The notes: a model not told the origin generated them from the sequence alone. A DNA stretch of 64,000 nt from Streptomyces sp. SS1-1 (GCF_008973465.1 NZ_WBXN01000004.1:7418501-7482500); one strand, 5' to 3'; shown: positions 25,492-33,722, counted from the stretch's first letter. Numbers and translations: made by a program.

Positions 25492-26697
25492 ATGAGCACA
25501 CGTCAGGAGACGGGCACGGCGGGGACGCACCACGTGGTGATCCTGGGGGCCGGATACGCCGGCATGGCGGCGGCCGTTCAGCTCGCGGCGCGGACCAGGC
25601 GGCGCGACGACGTGCAGGTGACCCTGGTGAACGCGCAGGAGCGGTTCACCGAGCGCATGCGGCTCCACATGACGGCGACCGGGCAGCAGCTCGCCGAACT
25701 GAGCATCCCGGAACTGCTGGAGGGCACCGGCGCGCGCTTCGTGCGCGGCTGGGTGACGGCGGTGGACCCCGATGCGAAGAGCGTCCGCATCGACGACGAC
25801 CGCCTCCTGACCTACGACACGCTGGTTTACGGCCTCGGCGGTGTCGCCGACACCTCGGCGACACCGGGGGCTGACGAGCACACCTACACCCTGAGCGGCG
25901 CCCAGGACGCCGAATTGCTCGCGGACCGCCTGGCGCGGCTGGACAGCGGCACCGTGGTCGTCGCGGGCAGCGGCCTGACCGGCGTCGAATCGGCTGCCGA
26001 GATCGCCGAGCAGCACCCGGAACTGAACGTCGTCCTGCTGGGCAGGCAGGAGCCCGGAGAGACCTTGAACCGGAAGGCCAGGACGTATGTGCGCGACGCG
26101 CTCTCCCGGTTGGGCGTCGAGGTACGCGCAGGCGTCGACGTGGTGAAGGTGCTTCCCGACGCGGTCGAGTTGGCGGACGGGCAATGCATCGCGGCCGACG
26201 CGGTGCTGTGGACGAGCGGCCCACGGACGTCGCCGCCGGCGGCCACCGCCGGAATGACCGTGGACGAGCACGGGCGCATCGTCACCGACGCCGCACTGCG
26301 CTCGGTGTCCCACCCCGACGTGTACGCGATCGGCGACGCGGCCGCGATCCGGCAGGGCTACGGCGTCATGCACGGCACCTGCCAGGGCGGCATGCCGACC
26401 GGGGTGCACGCGGCGCTGTCGATCGACCGGGTGCTCCGGGGCCGGGAACCCAGGCCGTTCCGGTTCGGCTACTACCACACGCCGGTGAGCCTGGGACGGC
26501 ATGACGCCGTGGTGCAGTTCACGCGGCCCGACGACAGCCCGCGCCGGTTCTGCCTGACCGGGCGTACGGCCGTCCGGTACAAGGAGACGGTGACCGCCTC
26601 GCCCTGGCCGACGTACGGCCGTATGAAGAAGATGCCCGCCTCAGGCGCGTACTGGCCCCGCGGGGGCCGCTTCACCCGTCTTGGGGGGACCAGGTGA
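25492..26697 (+). CDS. FAD-dependent pyridine-nucleotide oxidoreductase (NDH-2-like)
   Basis: A 401-residue flavoprotein. The FAD-binding motif is VILGAGYAGMAAAVQLA (res ~15-31), the NAD(P)-binding motif is VVAGSGLTGVESAAEIAEQ, and the second FAD region is HPDVYAIGDAAAIRQGYG. It resembles single-subunit NADH dehydrogenases and related oxidoreductases that pass electrons to quinones. GAGGAGGAC precedes the ATG. The stop overlaps the start of an ECF41 sigma factor gene by four bases; oxidoreductases are among the standard ECF41 partner classes. Confidence 0.85.
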   Translation: MSTRQETGTAGTHHVVILGAGYAGMAAAVQLAARTRRRDDVQVTLVNAQERFTERMRLHMTATGQQLAELSIPELLEGTGARFVRGWVTAVDPDAKSVRIDDDRLLTYDTLVYGLGGVADTSATPGADEHTYTLSGAQDAELLADRLARLDSGTVVVAGSGLTGVESAAEIAEQHPELNVVLLGRQEPGETLNRKARTYVRDALSRLGVEVRAGVDVVKVLPDAVELADGQCIAADAVLWTSGPRTSPPAATAGMTVDEHGRIVTDAALRSVSHPDVYAIGDAAAIRQGYGVMHGTCQGGMPTGVHAALSIDRVLRGREPRPFRFGYYHTPVSLGRHDAVVQFTRPDDSPRRFCLTGRTAVRYKETVTASPWPTYGRMKKMPASGAYWPRGGRFTRLGGTR

Positions 26698-27614
26698 CCG
26701 ACGTGACCGACACTCCTGACCAGCGCACCTTCCTCCAGTACCGACGGCTGCTGTTCTCCGTGGCCTACCGTGTCCTCGGCAGCGCGGCCGACGCCGAGGA
26801 CACGGTCCAGGACGCCTGGTTCAAATGGTCCGGTGCGGACCGCTCACAAGTGGCCGACCCGAAGGCGTACTTGACGAGGATCGTCTCGAACCTGGCGCTG
26901 GAACGGTTGCGCTCGGCCCGGCACAAGCGGGAGACCTACGTGGGCCCGTGGCTCCCGGAACCCGTCCTCACCGCGGGGGATGCCTCGGAGGCCGTCCTGG
27001 ACGCCGAGTCGGTGTCGATGGCCATGCTGGTGGTGCTGGAGACGCTCAGCCCGTTGGAGCGCGCGGTGTTCGTGCTGAAGGAGGTGTTCGGCTTCAGCCA
27101 CGCGGAGATCGGCGAGGCGCTGGAGCGTTCCGAGTCCGCGGTGCGGCAGGCGGCGCACCGGGCCCGGGAGCACGTGCGCGCCCGGCGCCCGCGCTTCGCC
27201 GCCGACCGGGCGCGGCGGCGCGAGGCCACCGAGCGGTTCTTCGCCGCCGCGACGGGCGGTGACGTCAACGCCCTGATGGAACTGCTGGCCCCTGACGTCA
27301 CGTTGTGGACCGACGGCGGCGGCAAGGTCCGCCAGGCCCTGCGCCCCGTCGTGGGGGCGGGCACGGTGGCGTCCTGGTTCGCGGCCATCGGCACCGTCAC
27401 CTACCAGGGCGTCGAGCCGGCCGACATGAAGGCGGACCTCGTCGAGATCAACGGTGGGCCTGGGATCGTGTTCAGCGGGCCGGCGGATGTGATCGCGACG
27501 GTCACCTTCGACTTCGACGCGGACGGCCGTATCACCGCCATCCACAACGTGGCCAACCCGGACAAGCTCCGTGCCGTCGCCGACGGCACCGCGTACGACC
27601 TGTCGTCGCGATGA
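26694..27614 (+). CDS. ECF41 RNA polymerase sigma factor, second copy
   Basis: A 306-residue ECF41 sigma factor with region 2 (LLFSVAYRVLGSAADAEDTVQDAWFKW), the WLPEP linker (86-90), region 4 (LSPLERAVFVLKEVFGFSHAEIGEALERSESAVRQ) and a SnoaL-like C-terminal domain with DGGGK (207-211). It overlaps the flavoprotein gene by four bases (GTGA), so translation is coupled. It is about 45-50 percent identical by eye to the ECF41 encoded 6 kb upstream. An exact ECF41 promoter was not found in front of this operon. Confidence 0.9.
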   Translation: MTDVTDTPDQRTFLQYRRLLFSVAYRVLGSAADAEDTVQDAWFKWSGADRSQVADPKAYLTRIVSNLALERLRSARHKRETYVGPWLPEPVLTAGDASEAVLDAESVSMAMLVVLETLSPLERAVFVLKEVFGFSHAEIGEALERSESAVRQAAHRAREHVRARRPRFAADRARRREATERFFAAATGGDVNALMELLAPDVTLWTDGGGKVRQALRPVVGAGTVASWFAAIGTVTYQGVEPADMKADLVEINGGPGIVFSGPADVIATVTFDFDADGRITAIHNVANPDKLRAVADGTAYDLSSR

Positions 27615-27652
27615 GTACCGCCGCGCTGCGTAGGGGCTGTGCCACGCGGACC

Positions 27653-27955
27653 TCAGGCGAAGTCCGCAGGTGTGATGCCGTCCGCGTGTCCCGCGGGCCA
27701 CTCCACCAGCTCGATCCGGTAGCCGTCCGGGTCCGTGAGCCACGAGGTCTTCGGTCCGTCGGGGCCACCCGAGTGCTCAAGTGGCCCGGGCCTCAGCCCG
27801 GCCTCCACGAGCCGCCTCAGAGTGACGGCCAGTTCCTCCACTTGGACGGCGAGGTGGTCGAAACCGCTGCCCACGTCGACCGGCCCGTCGCCGGGGCGGT
27901 GGACCAGTTCGAGGGAGGCGGCGGGCTCGTCGGGGAACCTGGGCGGTCGGCGAAC
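27653..27955 (-). pseudogene. 5'-truncated VOC (glyoxalase/bleomycin-resistance-like) protein
   Basis: The reverse strand encodes FPDEPAASLELVHRPGD, then GSGFDHLAVQVEELAVTLRRLVEAG and KTSWLTDPDGYRIELVEWP, the C-terminal two-thirds of a VOC-fold dioxygenase or lyase. The first beta-strand module is gone and an in-frame stop lies at 27956. Only a GTG at 27874 could start a 73-residue product. The break point lies beside a GATGAGTTC motif that resembles the promoter element of the nearby reductase gene. Confidence 0.62.
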
Positions 27956-28065
27956 TCATCGCACCCACGATCTTCAGCGCCGCACCTCGTACCTGAGGTT
28001 CTGCACCCGGTCACCCTGTGTGACCACGGCGCGAAACCCGCGCTGCTGCCGACGAGGCCGCCGCC

Positions 28066-28093
28066 GATGAGTTTGCGGCCGCCGCGTCGTCTA
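28066..28093 (+). promoter_or_regulatory. Putative ECF-type promoter (GATGAGTTT / GTCTA)
   Basis: GATGAGTTT (28066-28074) and GTCTA (28089-28093) lie 24 bp upstream of the RibD-like reductase. The same two elements at the same spacing precede a paralogous reductase gene at 47354-47381, which is the evidence that they are functional. Confidence 0.5.
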
Positions 28094-28117
28094 CCTTCCC
28101 GACGAAGGGAGCGCACC

Positions 28118-28723
28118 ATGCGCAAGATCATCGTTTGCACGTTCCTGACGCTGGACGGCGTCATGCAGGCGCCGGGCGGTCCGGACGAGGACAAGGAGAG
28201 CGGCTTCGAGCACGGCGGCTGGCAGAAGCCCGTGGACGACGACGAGGTCGGCGCGGCCATCGGCGGCTGGTACGACGACTTCGACGCGATGCTGCTGGGC
28301 CGCAAGACCTACGAGATCTTCGCGGCGTACTGGCCGAACGCCGATCCCGGCAATCCGTTCACCGCCCGGATGAACAACATGGACAAGTACGTGGCATCCC
28401 GGACCCTGACGTCCGTCGACTGGCAGAACTCCCACCTGCTGCAGGGTGACGTCGTCGACGCCGTGCGTGAGCTGAAGGCGTCCGACGGCGGCGCCATCAG
28501 CGTCGTCGGCAGCGGCGACCTCGCCCAGACCCTCATGCGGCACGGCCTCGTGGACGAGTACCGACTGACCATCCACCCGGTGATCATCGGCTCGGGCAAA
28601 CGCCTGTTCGCCGACGGGGCCATCCCCACCGCGCTGGAGCCGGTCAGCGTGACGACGACCAAGGGAGGCACCGTGGTCGGCGTCTACCGCACGAACGGGC
28701 AGCCCGTCTACGACAGTTACTGA
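28118..28723 (+). CDS. Dihydrofolate reductase family (RibD C-terminal-like) protein
   Basis: A 201-residue protein of the RibD_C/dihydrofolate-reductase fold: MRKIIVCTFLTLDGVMQAPGG at the start, LLGRKTYEIFAAYWP in the middle, and ISVVGSGDLAQTLMRHGLVDEYRLTIHPVIIGSGKRLF for the nucleotide-binding half. NADPH-dependent reduction is likely, but these paralogues are not folate enzymes in most cases and the substrate is unknown. AAGGGAG precedes the ATG. It converges with an ArsR regulator, ten bases apart. Confidence 0.83.
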   Translation: MRKIIVCTFLTLDGVMQAPGGPDEDKESGFEHGGWQKPVDDDEVGAAIGGWYDDFDAMLLGRKTYEIFAAYWPNADPGNPFTARMNNMDKYVASRTLTSVDWQNSHLLQGDVVDAVRELKASDGGAISVVGSGDLAQTLMRHGLVDEYRLTIHPVIIGSGKRLFADGAIPTALEPVSVTTTKGGTVVGVYRTNGQPVYDSY

Positions 28724-28733
28724 GGCCGCCGCG

Positions 28734-29060
28734 TCATCCGGAGTACGGCTCCGCGGTCACGATGGAGTCGATCAGTCCGGGAAACCGCTGGTCCAGGTCC
28801 GCCTTGCGCAGGCGCATGTACAGGCCGTTCCCGGTGTCGCGCTGGTGCACGAGGCCGGCCTCGCGGAGCACGCGCCAGTGGTGGGTGCGGCTGGACTTGC
28901 TGACGGGCAGGTCGAAAGAGGCGCAGAGGCGCTCCTCCTGGGGGCCGGCGGCGAGTTCGGCGATCACGCGGCGGCGGTTGTCGTCGGCGAGGGCCTTGAG
29001 GATCGGCCCGATCGTCAGCTCGCTCACGTCCGGATGCGGTAGCAGCTCGTTCGTGGTCAT
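28734..29060 (-). CDS. ArsR-family helix-turn-helix repressor
   Basis: A 108-residue winged-helix protein: LTIGPILKALADDNRRRVIAEL, then the recognition region FDLPVSKSSRTHHWRVLREAGLVHQRDTGNGLYMRLR. It lacks the CxC metal-binding motif of ArsR/SmtB sensors, so it probably responds to something else. Two copies of AGGTACG-N8-CGTACCT lie 47-97 bp upstream and are the likely operators, controlling both this gene and whatever once stood to the right. Confidence 0.83.
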   Translation of the reverse strand: MTTNELLPHPDVSELTIGPILKALADDNRRRVIAELAAGPQEERLCASFDLPVSKSSRTHHWRVLREAGLVHQRDTGNGLYMRLRKADLDQRFPGLIDSIVTAEPYSG

Positions 29061-29106
29061 CGCCTTACCTCTCGCTGGATTTCGTCAACTCTCGCCACCC
29101 CTCGAC

Positions 29107-29157
29107 AAGGTACGCCTATCGTCGTACCTTCATGGAGGTACGTCATCTCTCGTACCT
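29107..29157. promoter_or_regulatory. Twin ArsR operators
   Basis: AAGGTACG (29107-29114) / CGTACCTT (29123-29130) and AGGTACG (29136-29142) / CGTACCT (29151-29157) are two identical palindromes with the same 8-bp spacer, centred about 28 bp apart. They sit between the ArsR gene and a small rightward reading frame. Confidence 0.65.
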
Positions 29158-29173
29158 TACTCGTGGAGGAGTC

Positions 29174-29275
29174 ATGTCCGCATCCACCCTTCCGCGCCGC
29201 CGAGAGCTGTCCCGTCTGCACCGCTGGCTGCGGCGGCTCCTGCTGGCCGAGCACTCGCCGTTCATCTCCCTGTGA
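29174..29275 (+). CDS. 33-residue reading frame downstream of ArsR operators
   Basis: ATG 29174 follows GGAGGAG at good spacing and encodes MSASTLPRRRELSRLHRWLR followed by RLLLAEHSPFISL and a stop. It is basic and possibly amphipathic. The position, right after the twin operators, suggests it is either a leader or small protein under ArsR control or the 5' remnant of a gene lost by the deletion that also cut the LysR gene to its right. I recognise no family. Confidence 0.35.
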   Translation: MSASTLPRRRELSRLHRWLRRLLLAEHSPFISL

Positions 29276-29326
29276 GAGTCGGTGTCGCGGCGGGTCCGTC
29301 CCGCAAGGGGAGGACCTCAGCGCCGT

Positions 29327-29704
29327 TCACGGGTGGGCGGCCGCGTAGAGGATGTCGCGCAACCCGGGCAGCGTCTCGCGGTCCTCGCGCCACACCAGGC
29401 GCAGGCTGAGGTCGGGCACGGGGAGGGCGAGTTCGACGAGGGTGCCGGCGCCGAGGCTGCCGGCGCCGAGGCTGCTGGCGACGGCGAAGCGCGGCAACAG
29501 GGTGACGCCCAGCGCGTGTTCGGCCCACGCGCGCATCACGGGCGCACCGCCGGCGCGCACCCGCCGGGGCCCGGGGCCGAAAAGGTGCTGCCCGGCCAGC
29601 CAGAAGGGACACTCGGGGACGTTGACCAGAAGCCGTTCGTCCTCGAGGTCGGCGGCGGTCTGACCGCCCGGTCTGCAACCACCAACCCCGGCGTCGGACT
29701 TCAC
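29327..29704 (-). pseudogene. LysR-type regulator, C-terminal fragment
   Basis: The reverse strand encodes LEDERLLVNVPECPFWLAGQHLFGPGPRRVRAGGAPVMRAWAEHALGVTLLPRFAVASSLGAG and LSLRLVWREDRE, the second half of a LysR substrate-binding domain. The helix-turn-helix and first half of the sensor domain are missing, so the product cannot bind DNA. A small internal duplication (LGAGSLGAGT) is visible. The fragment begins seven bases from the end of the aldo/keto reductase gene. Confidence 0.68.
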
Positions 29705-29711
29705 CGCCCGT

Positions 29712-30587
29712 TCAAGGGCCTTGGAGCTGCCTCAGTTCCCCCGCTTCGAGTTCGATGTCGGTGGCCCCGGCAGAGTCGACGACCGAGGAGGGACGGCTCG
29801 CGCCGGGGATGGGAATGACAGCGGGGGAGCGGTGCAACAGCCAAGCCAGGACGATCCGTTGCGGACTGACACCACGGTCGGCCGCGACGCGGTGGAAGGC
29901 GGTGCCCGACGAGGCCGGGCCCGACGGGCCGTCCAGGGAACTGCGGGAGATGCCGCCCAGCGGACTCCAGGGCAGGAAGGCGAGACCGAGCCGGGTGGCC
30001 AGCTCCAACGTCGCCTCGGCGTCGCGTACGGCGGGGGAGTACCGGTTCTGCACGGAGACCAGCGCGTCCCCGAGGATGGCGTGGGCCCCGCGGATCTGCT
30101 CCGAGGTCACGTTCGAGATGCCTACGGCCCGGACGGTCCCGGCGTCCAGGAGTTCGCGCAGCGCGCCGACCGACTCCGCCCACGGCACGGCCGGGTCGGG
30201 CTTGTGCAGCTGGTACAGCCCGATGGCCTCCACCCCCAGACGCTTCCGGGAGGCTTCGGCCGCCTGCTTGAGATGAGCCGGCCTGGCGTCCACGGTCCAA
30301 CTGCCGTCGCCGGGCCGGCCCCGGCCGCCCTTGGTGGCCACCAGGACGTCGGAGGTGTCGCCGCCGTAGCGGGTCAGCGCACGGGCGACCAGGAGTTCGT
30401 TGTGGCCGCGCTCAGCGGCGTGCCAGTGATAGCTGTCGGCCGTGTCGATGAGGGTGATCCCGGCATCGAGGGCGGCATGGACGGTCGCGATGGCCCGGTC
30501 CTCGTCCGGGCGGTGCTCGATGGACAGGGGCATGGCGCCCAAGCCGATCGCACTGACGGTGAGTTCGCCGATACGGCGGTACTTCAT
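29712..30587 (-). CDS. Aldo/keto reductase
   Basis: A 291-residue NADPH-dependent aldo/keto reductase. The catalytic tetrad is visible: DTADSYHW (Asp, Tyr), VLVATKGG (Lys) and YQLHKPD (His). Cofactor contacts are in VGISNVT, WSPLGG and IPIPGASRPSSVVDSAGA. It should reduce aldehydes or ketones in the cytoplasm. ATG 30587 fits the family start MKYRRIGELTVSAIGLG. The gene follows the epimerase gene on the same strand with a 56-bp gap, so the two may be co-transcribed. Confidence 0.87.
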   Translation of the reverse strand: MKYRRIGELTVSAIGLGAMPLSIEHRPDEDRAIATVHAALDAGITLIDTADSYHWHAAERGHNELLVARALTRYGGDTSDVLVATKGGRGRPGDGSWTVDARPAHLKQAAEASRKRLGVEAIGLYQLHKPDPAVPWAESVGALRELLDAGTVRAVGISNVTSEQIRGAHAILGDALVSVQNRYSPAVRDAEATLELATRLGLAFLPWSPLGGISRSSLDGPSGPASSGTAFHRVAADRGVSPQRIVLAWLLHRSPAVIPIPGASRPSSVVDSAGATDIELEAGELRQLQGP

Positions 30588-30643
30588 GGTGTTCCGTTTC
30601 GTCACTGTGTCTGCTGTCAGGGGGCGGGGGTCGTGGCACGTGC

Positions 30644-31552
30644 TTACGCCACGACGCCGGGCAACCAGTCGGCGGTACGGGAGAAGGTGAACCCCAGCCG
30701 CCGCGCGCGGGAGTTGCTCATGGCGTAATGCCGGTCGAAGGAGAACGGAGAGGCCTCCTCGCCGTCTCGTGCCACCCGATAGACGGGCTCCCGGCCGACC
30801 TGGGCGGCTATCACGGCGCACAGTTCCCGTACGTCGATCGGATCCTCCGAGCAGGCGTTGAGCGGGCCGGTGAAGTCGGAGGCCGTGGCCGCCCACCGGA
30901 GCAGGTCGGCCAGCTCCTCGGCATGGACAAGCACCGAGGGCAGCACCGTGGGATGCACCGCCACCGGCTTCCCCTCGGCGATTCGCTCGACGTAGTGGGC
31001 CAGCCGGCCCGTGAAGTCCCGCGCGCCTCCGCCCAGTACGTGGGCACTGCGGACGGAGGCGAAGGCGAAGGTCCCGTGCCGGGTGAGGACAGCCTCCGCC
31101 TGGCGCTTGCCCTCGGCGTAGTGCGCCTCCAGGTAGGCCGCGTCATGCCAGGGCGCGTCCATGTCCACCGGCCAGGAAGCCGGGTCCACGGCGTCCTCCG
31201 GCACGAGCTCACCGGGCGAACGGGCGCCGAGTGCCGCCGTGTTGGGGTCGTACGCCTCGATGGTCGACGTCATCACGTACCGCTGCGTACGGCCACGGAA
31301 GACGCGCACCGCGATCGCCGCCTGCACCGGGGTGTAGCAGACCTGGTCGACGACGACGTCGAAGGAGCGGGAGGCGAGGGCGGCGGTGAGGGCCTGCTCG
31401 TCGTCGCGGTCCACGACCAGGTGCTCGACCCCGTCGGGCGGGGACGACGAGCCACGGTTGACCACCGTCACCCGATGCCCTTCCGCCCTCAGCCGCCGCA
31501 CCAGGAGCTTTCCGAAATACCGGCTACCGCCGATCACACAGACTCGTTGCAT
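30644..31552 (-). CDS. NAD-dependent epimerase/dehydratase (extended SDR)
   Basis: A 302-residue extended short-chain dehydrogenase. The nucleotide-binding motif is atypical, CVIGGSRYFGKLLVRRL, as in a subgroup of actinobacterial NAD-epimerases. Further blocks are YVMTSTIEAYDP, AHYAEGKRQAEAVL (with the YxxxK-type lysine region) and FASVRSAHVLGGG. Substrate unknown. It is divergent from a LysR regulator across a palindrome at 31579-31602, which suggests direct control. ATG 31552 chosen by family length. Confidence 0.8.
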   Translation of the reverse strand: MQRVCVIGGSRYFGKLLVRRLRAEGHRVTVVNRGSSSPPDGVEHLVVDRDDEQALTAALASRSFDVVVDQVCYTPVQAAIAVRVFRGRTQRYVMTSTIEAYDPNTAALGARSPGELVPEDAVDPASWPVDMDAPWHDAAYLEAHYAEGKRQAEAVLTRHGTFAFASVRSAHVLGGGARDFTGRLAHYVERIAEGKPVAVHPTVLPSVLVHAEELADLLRWAATASDFTGPLNACSEDPIDVRELCAVIAAQVGREPVYRVARDGEEASPFSFDRHYAMSNSRARRLGFTFSRTADWLPGVVA

Positions 31553-31578
31553 GTCCTCATGCTGCGGACCTAAAGTCG

Positions 31579-31602
31579 CCAGCAGAAGTGCCCACTTGCT
31601 GG
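31579..31602. promoter_or_regulatory. LysR-type palindromic operator
   Basis: CCAGCA (31579-31584) and TGCTGG (31597-31602) are inverted repeats that enclose AAGTG/CACTT, a nearly continuous palindrome in the 70-bp gap between the epimerase and LysR genes. Confidence 0.5.
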
Positions 31603-31622
31603 TCACCTATGAAGGAAAACTG

Positions 31623-32591
31623 TTGATCGATGTGCAGCGGCTCCGTGTGCTGCGAAGCGTGGCGGAACACGGCAGCTTCAACCGGGCGGCGACCGCCCTG
31701 CACCTGACCCCCTCCGCCGTCTCCCAGCACATCGCCGCGCTGGAACGCAGCCTCGGCGCCCCGGTCGTGGACCGCAGCACGCGCGGCGTCACGCTCACCC
31801 AGGCAGGCCGGATCATGGTGGGAGCGGCGGAGTCGGTCGCCGCCGAACTCGCCCACGCCGCACGCGAGATCGACCGGCTGGGGACCGCTCGCGGCCGGCT
31901 CACGATCGCCACGTTCACCAGCGGCGGCCAGCACCTCCTGCCGGGCGCCCTCACCCACGTAACGGCCGCGCATCCCGGCACCCTGGTCCACGTCAGAGAG
32001 GCCGAGCCCGAGGACAGCCTGCCCCTACTCCGCCAGGGCACGGTGGATGTCGCGCTCGCCTACCACTTCGACGGGCCGCTGCCCCGGCTGCGGGGCCCTG
32101 GCCCCGCCGTGGAATGGATCCCCCTCATGGAGGACCCGCTGCATGTCGTCCTCCCCGAGCCCCACCCACTGGCCGCCCGCCCGGTCCTCAACCTCGCCGA
32201 ACTCGCCGACGAGCCCTGGGTGCTCGGCTGCCTCAAGACCGAGGCGTACCTGCGCCGTTACGCCGAGCACGCCGGCTTCAGCCCGGACGTCCGGGGCAGC
32301 ACGACGGACCACTTCTTCGCACGCTCCCTCGTGGCGGCGGGCGTGGGCCTCTCCCTGATCCCGACCGTCGCGCTGACGCCTCCACTGCCGGGCGTACGGG
32401 CCGTACCCCTCGAAGCCCCGACACCGTCCCGGCACATCGGCGTCGCCGTCCTGCACCGCCCCGGCCGCCCGGAGGTCTCGACCCTGATCGAGGCGCTGCG
32501 CCAGTACGCGGAAGCGGGCGCGAGGGCGAGCGATGGGGTGGCGACGACCCCCCGGCCGGCCGACGAAGCGGGAAAGGCGCCGACCGCGTGA
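31623..32591 (+). CDS. LysR-family transcriptional regulator
   Basis: A 322-residue LysR protein with the N-terminal winged helix IDVQRLRVLRSVAEHGSFNRAATALHLTPSAVSQHIAALERSLG and a complete substrate-binding domain (GRLTIATFTSGGQHLLPGALTHV ... STTDHFFARSLVAAGVGLSLIPTVAL). TTG 31623 is preferred because GAAGGAA lies just before it. It likely controls the divergent epimerase/aldo-keto reductase unit. Confidence 0.86.
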   Translation: MIDVQRLRVLRSVAEHGSFNRAATALHLTPSAVSQHIAALERSLGAPVVDRSTRGVTLTQAGRIMVGAAESVAAELAHAAREIDRLGTARGRLTIATFTSGGQHLLPGALTHVTAAHPGTLVHVREAEPEDSLPLLRQGTVDVALAYHFDGPLPRLRGPGPAVEWIPLMEDPLHVVLPEPHPLAARPVLNLAELADEPWVLGCLKTEAYLRRYAEHAGFSPDVRGSTTDHFFARSLVAAGVGLSLIPTVALTPPLPGVRAVPLEAPTPSRHIGVAVLHRPGRPEVSTLIEALRQYAEAGARASDGVATTPRPADEAGKAPTA

Positions 32592-32616
32592 GCCGTCCCA
32601 CCCACGCTGGAGCCTG

Positions 32617-32766
32617 ATGTTCCCGGAACTCCACCCCTATGCCGGCGGCCAGCAGCACTACGCGGCCTACCTGGAGAACGCCGACGGCTTCGAGGTCGAG
32701 CTGGTCGCCATCGACGCGCCCCCGAAGACCGACGATCTCGACCGATCCGCAGCGCCTGACCGCTGA
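32617..32766 (+). pseudogene. VOC-family C-terminal fragment
   Basis: A 49-codon frame reads LHPYAGGQQHYAAYLENADGFEVELVA, the last beta-strands of a VOC/glyoxalase-like protein. The rest of the domain is absent and replaced by the end of the LysR gene 25 bp upstream. It has an ATG but is too short to fold as a VOC protein. Confidence 0.55.
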
Positions 32767-32860
32767 ACTAATTAATCTCGCACTGATGTACGCGGCTTCG
32801 TAAGATCACGGCGCGGGCGTGCCGCGAGGGCAGCGCTCGCCACGAATCCCGGGGAGTTTC

Positions 32861-33694
32861 ATGCGCCGTTCGTCCATGCCTCTTGTGCCGCCTCTCGCGC
32901 TCACCGCCGCAGCCGCCGTGCTGCTGTGCGCCGGCTGCTCCGCGACAGACACGCGAAGCGATGACGGGGCTGGGAGCGGGGCGCCGTCCTCCCAGGCGGC
33001 GTCGGACGCGCGGTCCGCCGTTCAGGACGCGGTCGCGGCTCTCCGCGAGGACAGCGCAGGGTTCCATCAGAAGATCGAGCTGCAGGGTGACGGTCAGGTG
33101 TACCGCCTCACCATCGCCGGCGGGTTCGACTTCGCCGCGGACCGGGGCCACCTGGCGGTCGACCTCCCCGGCGGCGCGATCGACCACAGTGAACAGGTCT
33201 TCGCCGAGGGCAAGATCTACGTCAAAGACATCGTGGGGGCCGGTGAGGACACCTGGGGCGTCATCGACCGGGACAGAGCCCAGGCCCACTACCTGCTGCG
33301 CGCGCCGCTGAACGACCCCGAGCACGCCCTGCAGCAGACCGCCGCTATGCGCAAGGTCTCCCGCGAGGGCGAGGAGGACGTCGAGGGCGTGCGTGCGGTG
33401 CGCTACCGCGGCATCCTCGACCACCGCACCGTCACCCTGCGGATGGACGCGGACGTCCGCGGCAAGATGGACCAGGCCCGGGACATGCTGGGCGGAGACC
33501 TCCCTGTCTTCGCGGACGCCTGGGTCGACGGCAAGGGGAACCTGGTGCAGACCCGCATGAGCTCCAACATGTCCGGCGCGCGGGTGACGGTGACGACGGT
33601 CCTGAAGGACATCGGCGAGCCGGTCCGGGTGACGGTCCCCCGCTCCGCGGACACGACCCCGATCAGCGAGACCACCGGCATCCTGAACGGCTGA
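32861..33694 (+). CDS. Secreted lipoprotein (LppX/LprG-like)
   Basis: A 277-residue lipoprotein: signal peptide MRRSSMPLVPPLALTAAAAVLLCAGC with the lipobox LCAGC (Cys26 lipidated), then a Ser/Ala-rich linker and a beta-rich domain (VYRLTIAGGFDFAADRGHLAVDLP ... YRGILDHRTVTLRMD) resembling actinobacterial LppX/LprAFG lipid carriers. It should be anchored on the outer face of the membrane. GGGGAG precedes the ATG. The stop codon lies within an 8-bp tandem repeat. Confidence 0.78.
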   Translation: MRRSSMPLVPPLALTAAAAVLLCAGCSATDTRSDDGAGSGAPSSQAASDARSAVQDAVAALREDSAGFHQKIELQGDGQVYRLTIAGGFDFAADRGHLAVDLPGGAIDHSEQVFAEGKIYVKDIVGAGEDTWGVIDRDRAQAHYLLRAPLNDPEHALQQTAAMRKVSREGEEDVEGVRAVRYRGILDHRTVTLRMDADVRGKMDQARDMLGGDLPVFADAWVDGKGNLVQTRMSSNMSGARVTVTTVLKDIGEPVRVTVPRSADTTPISETTGILNG

Positions 33695-33722
33695 ACGGCT
33701 GAACGGCTGAAGGGCTGAACGG
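33683..33722. repeat. 8-bp tandem array (CTGAACGG) at gene end
   Basis: Five 8-bp units, four perfect CTGAACGG and one CTGAAGGG, start at 33683. The unit contains TGA, and the lipoprotein stop codon is in the second unit; because 8 is not a multiple of 3, the array supplies stops in all three frames. Confidence 0.85.
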
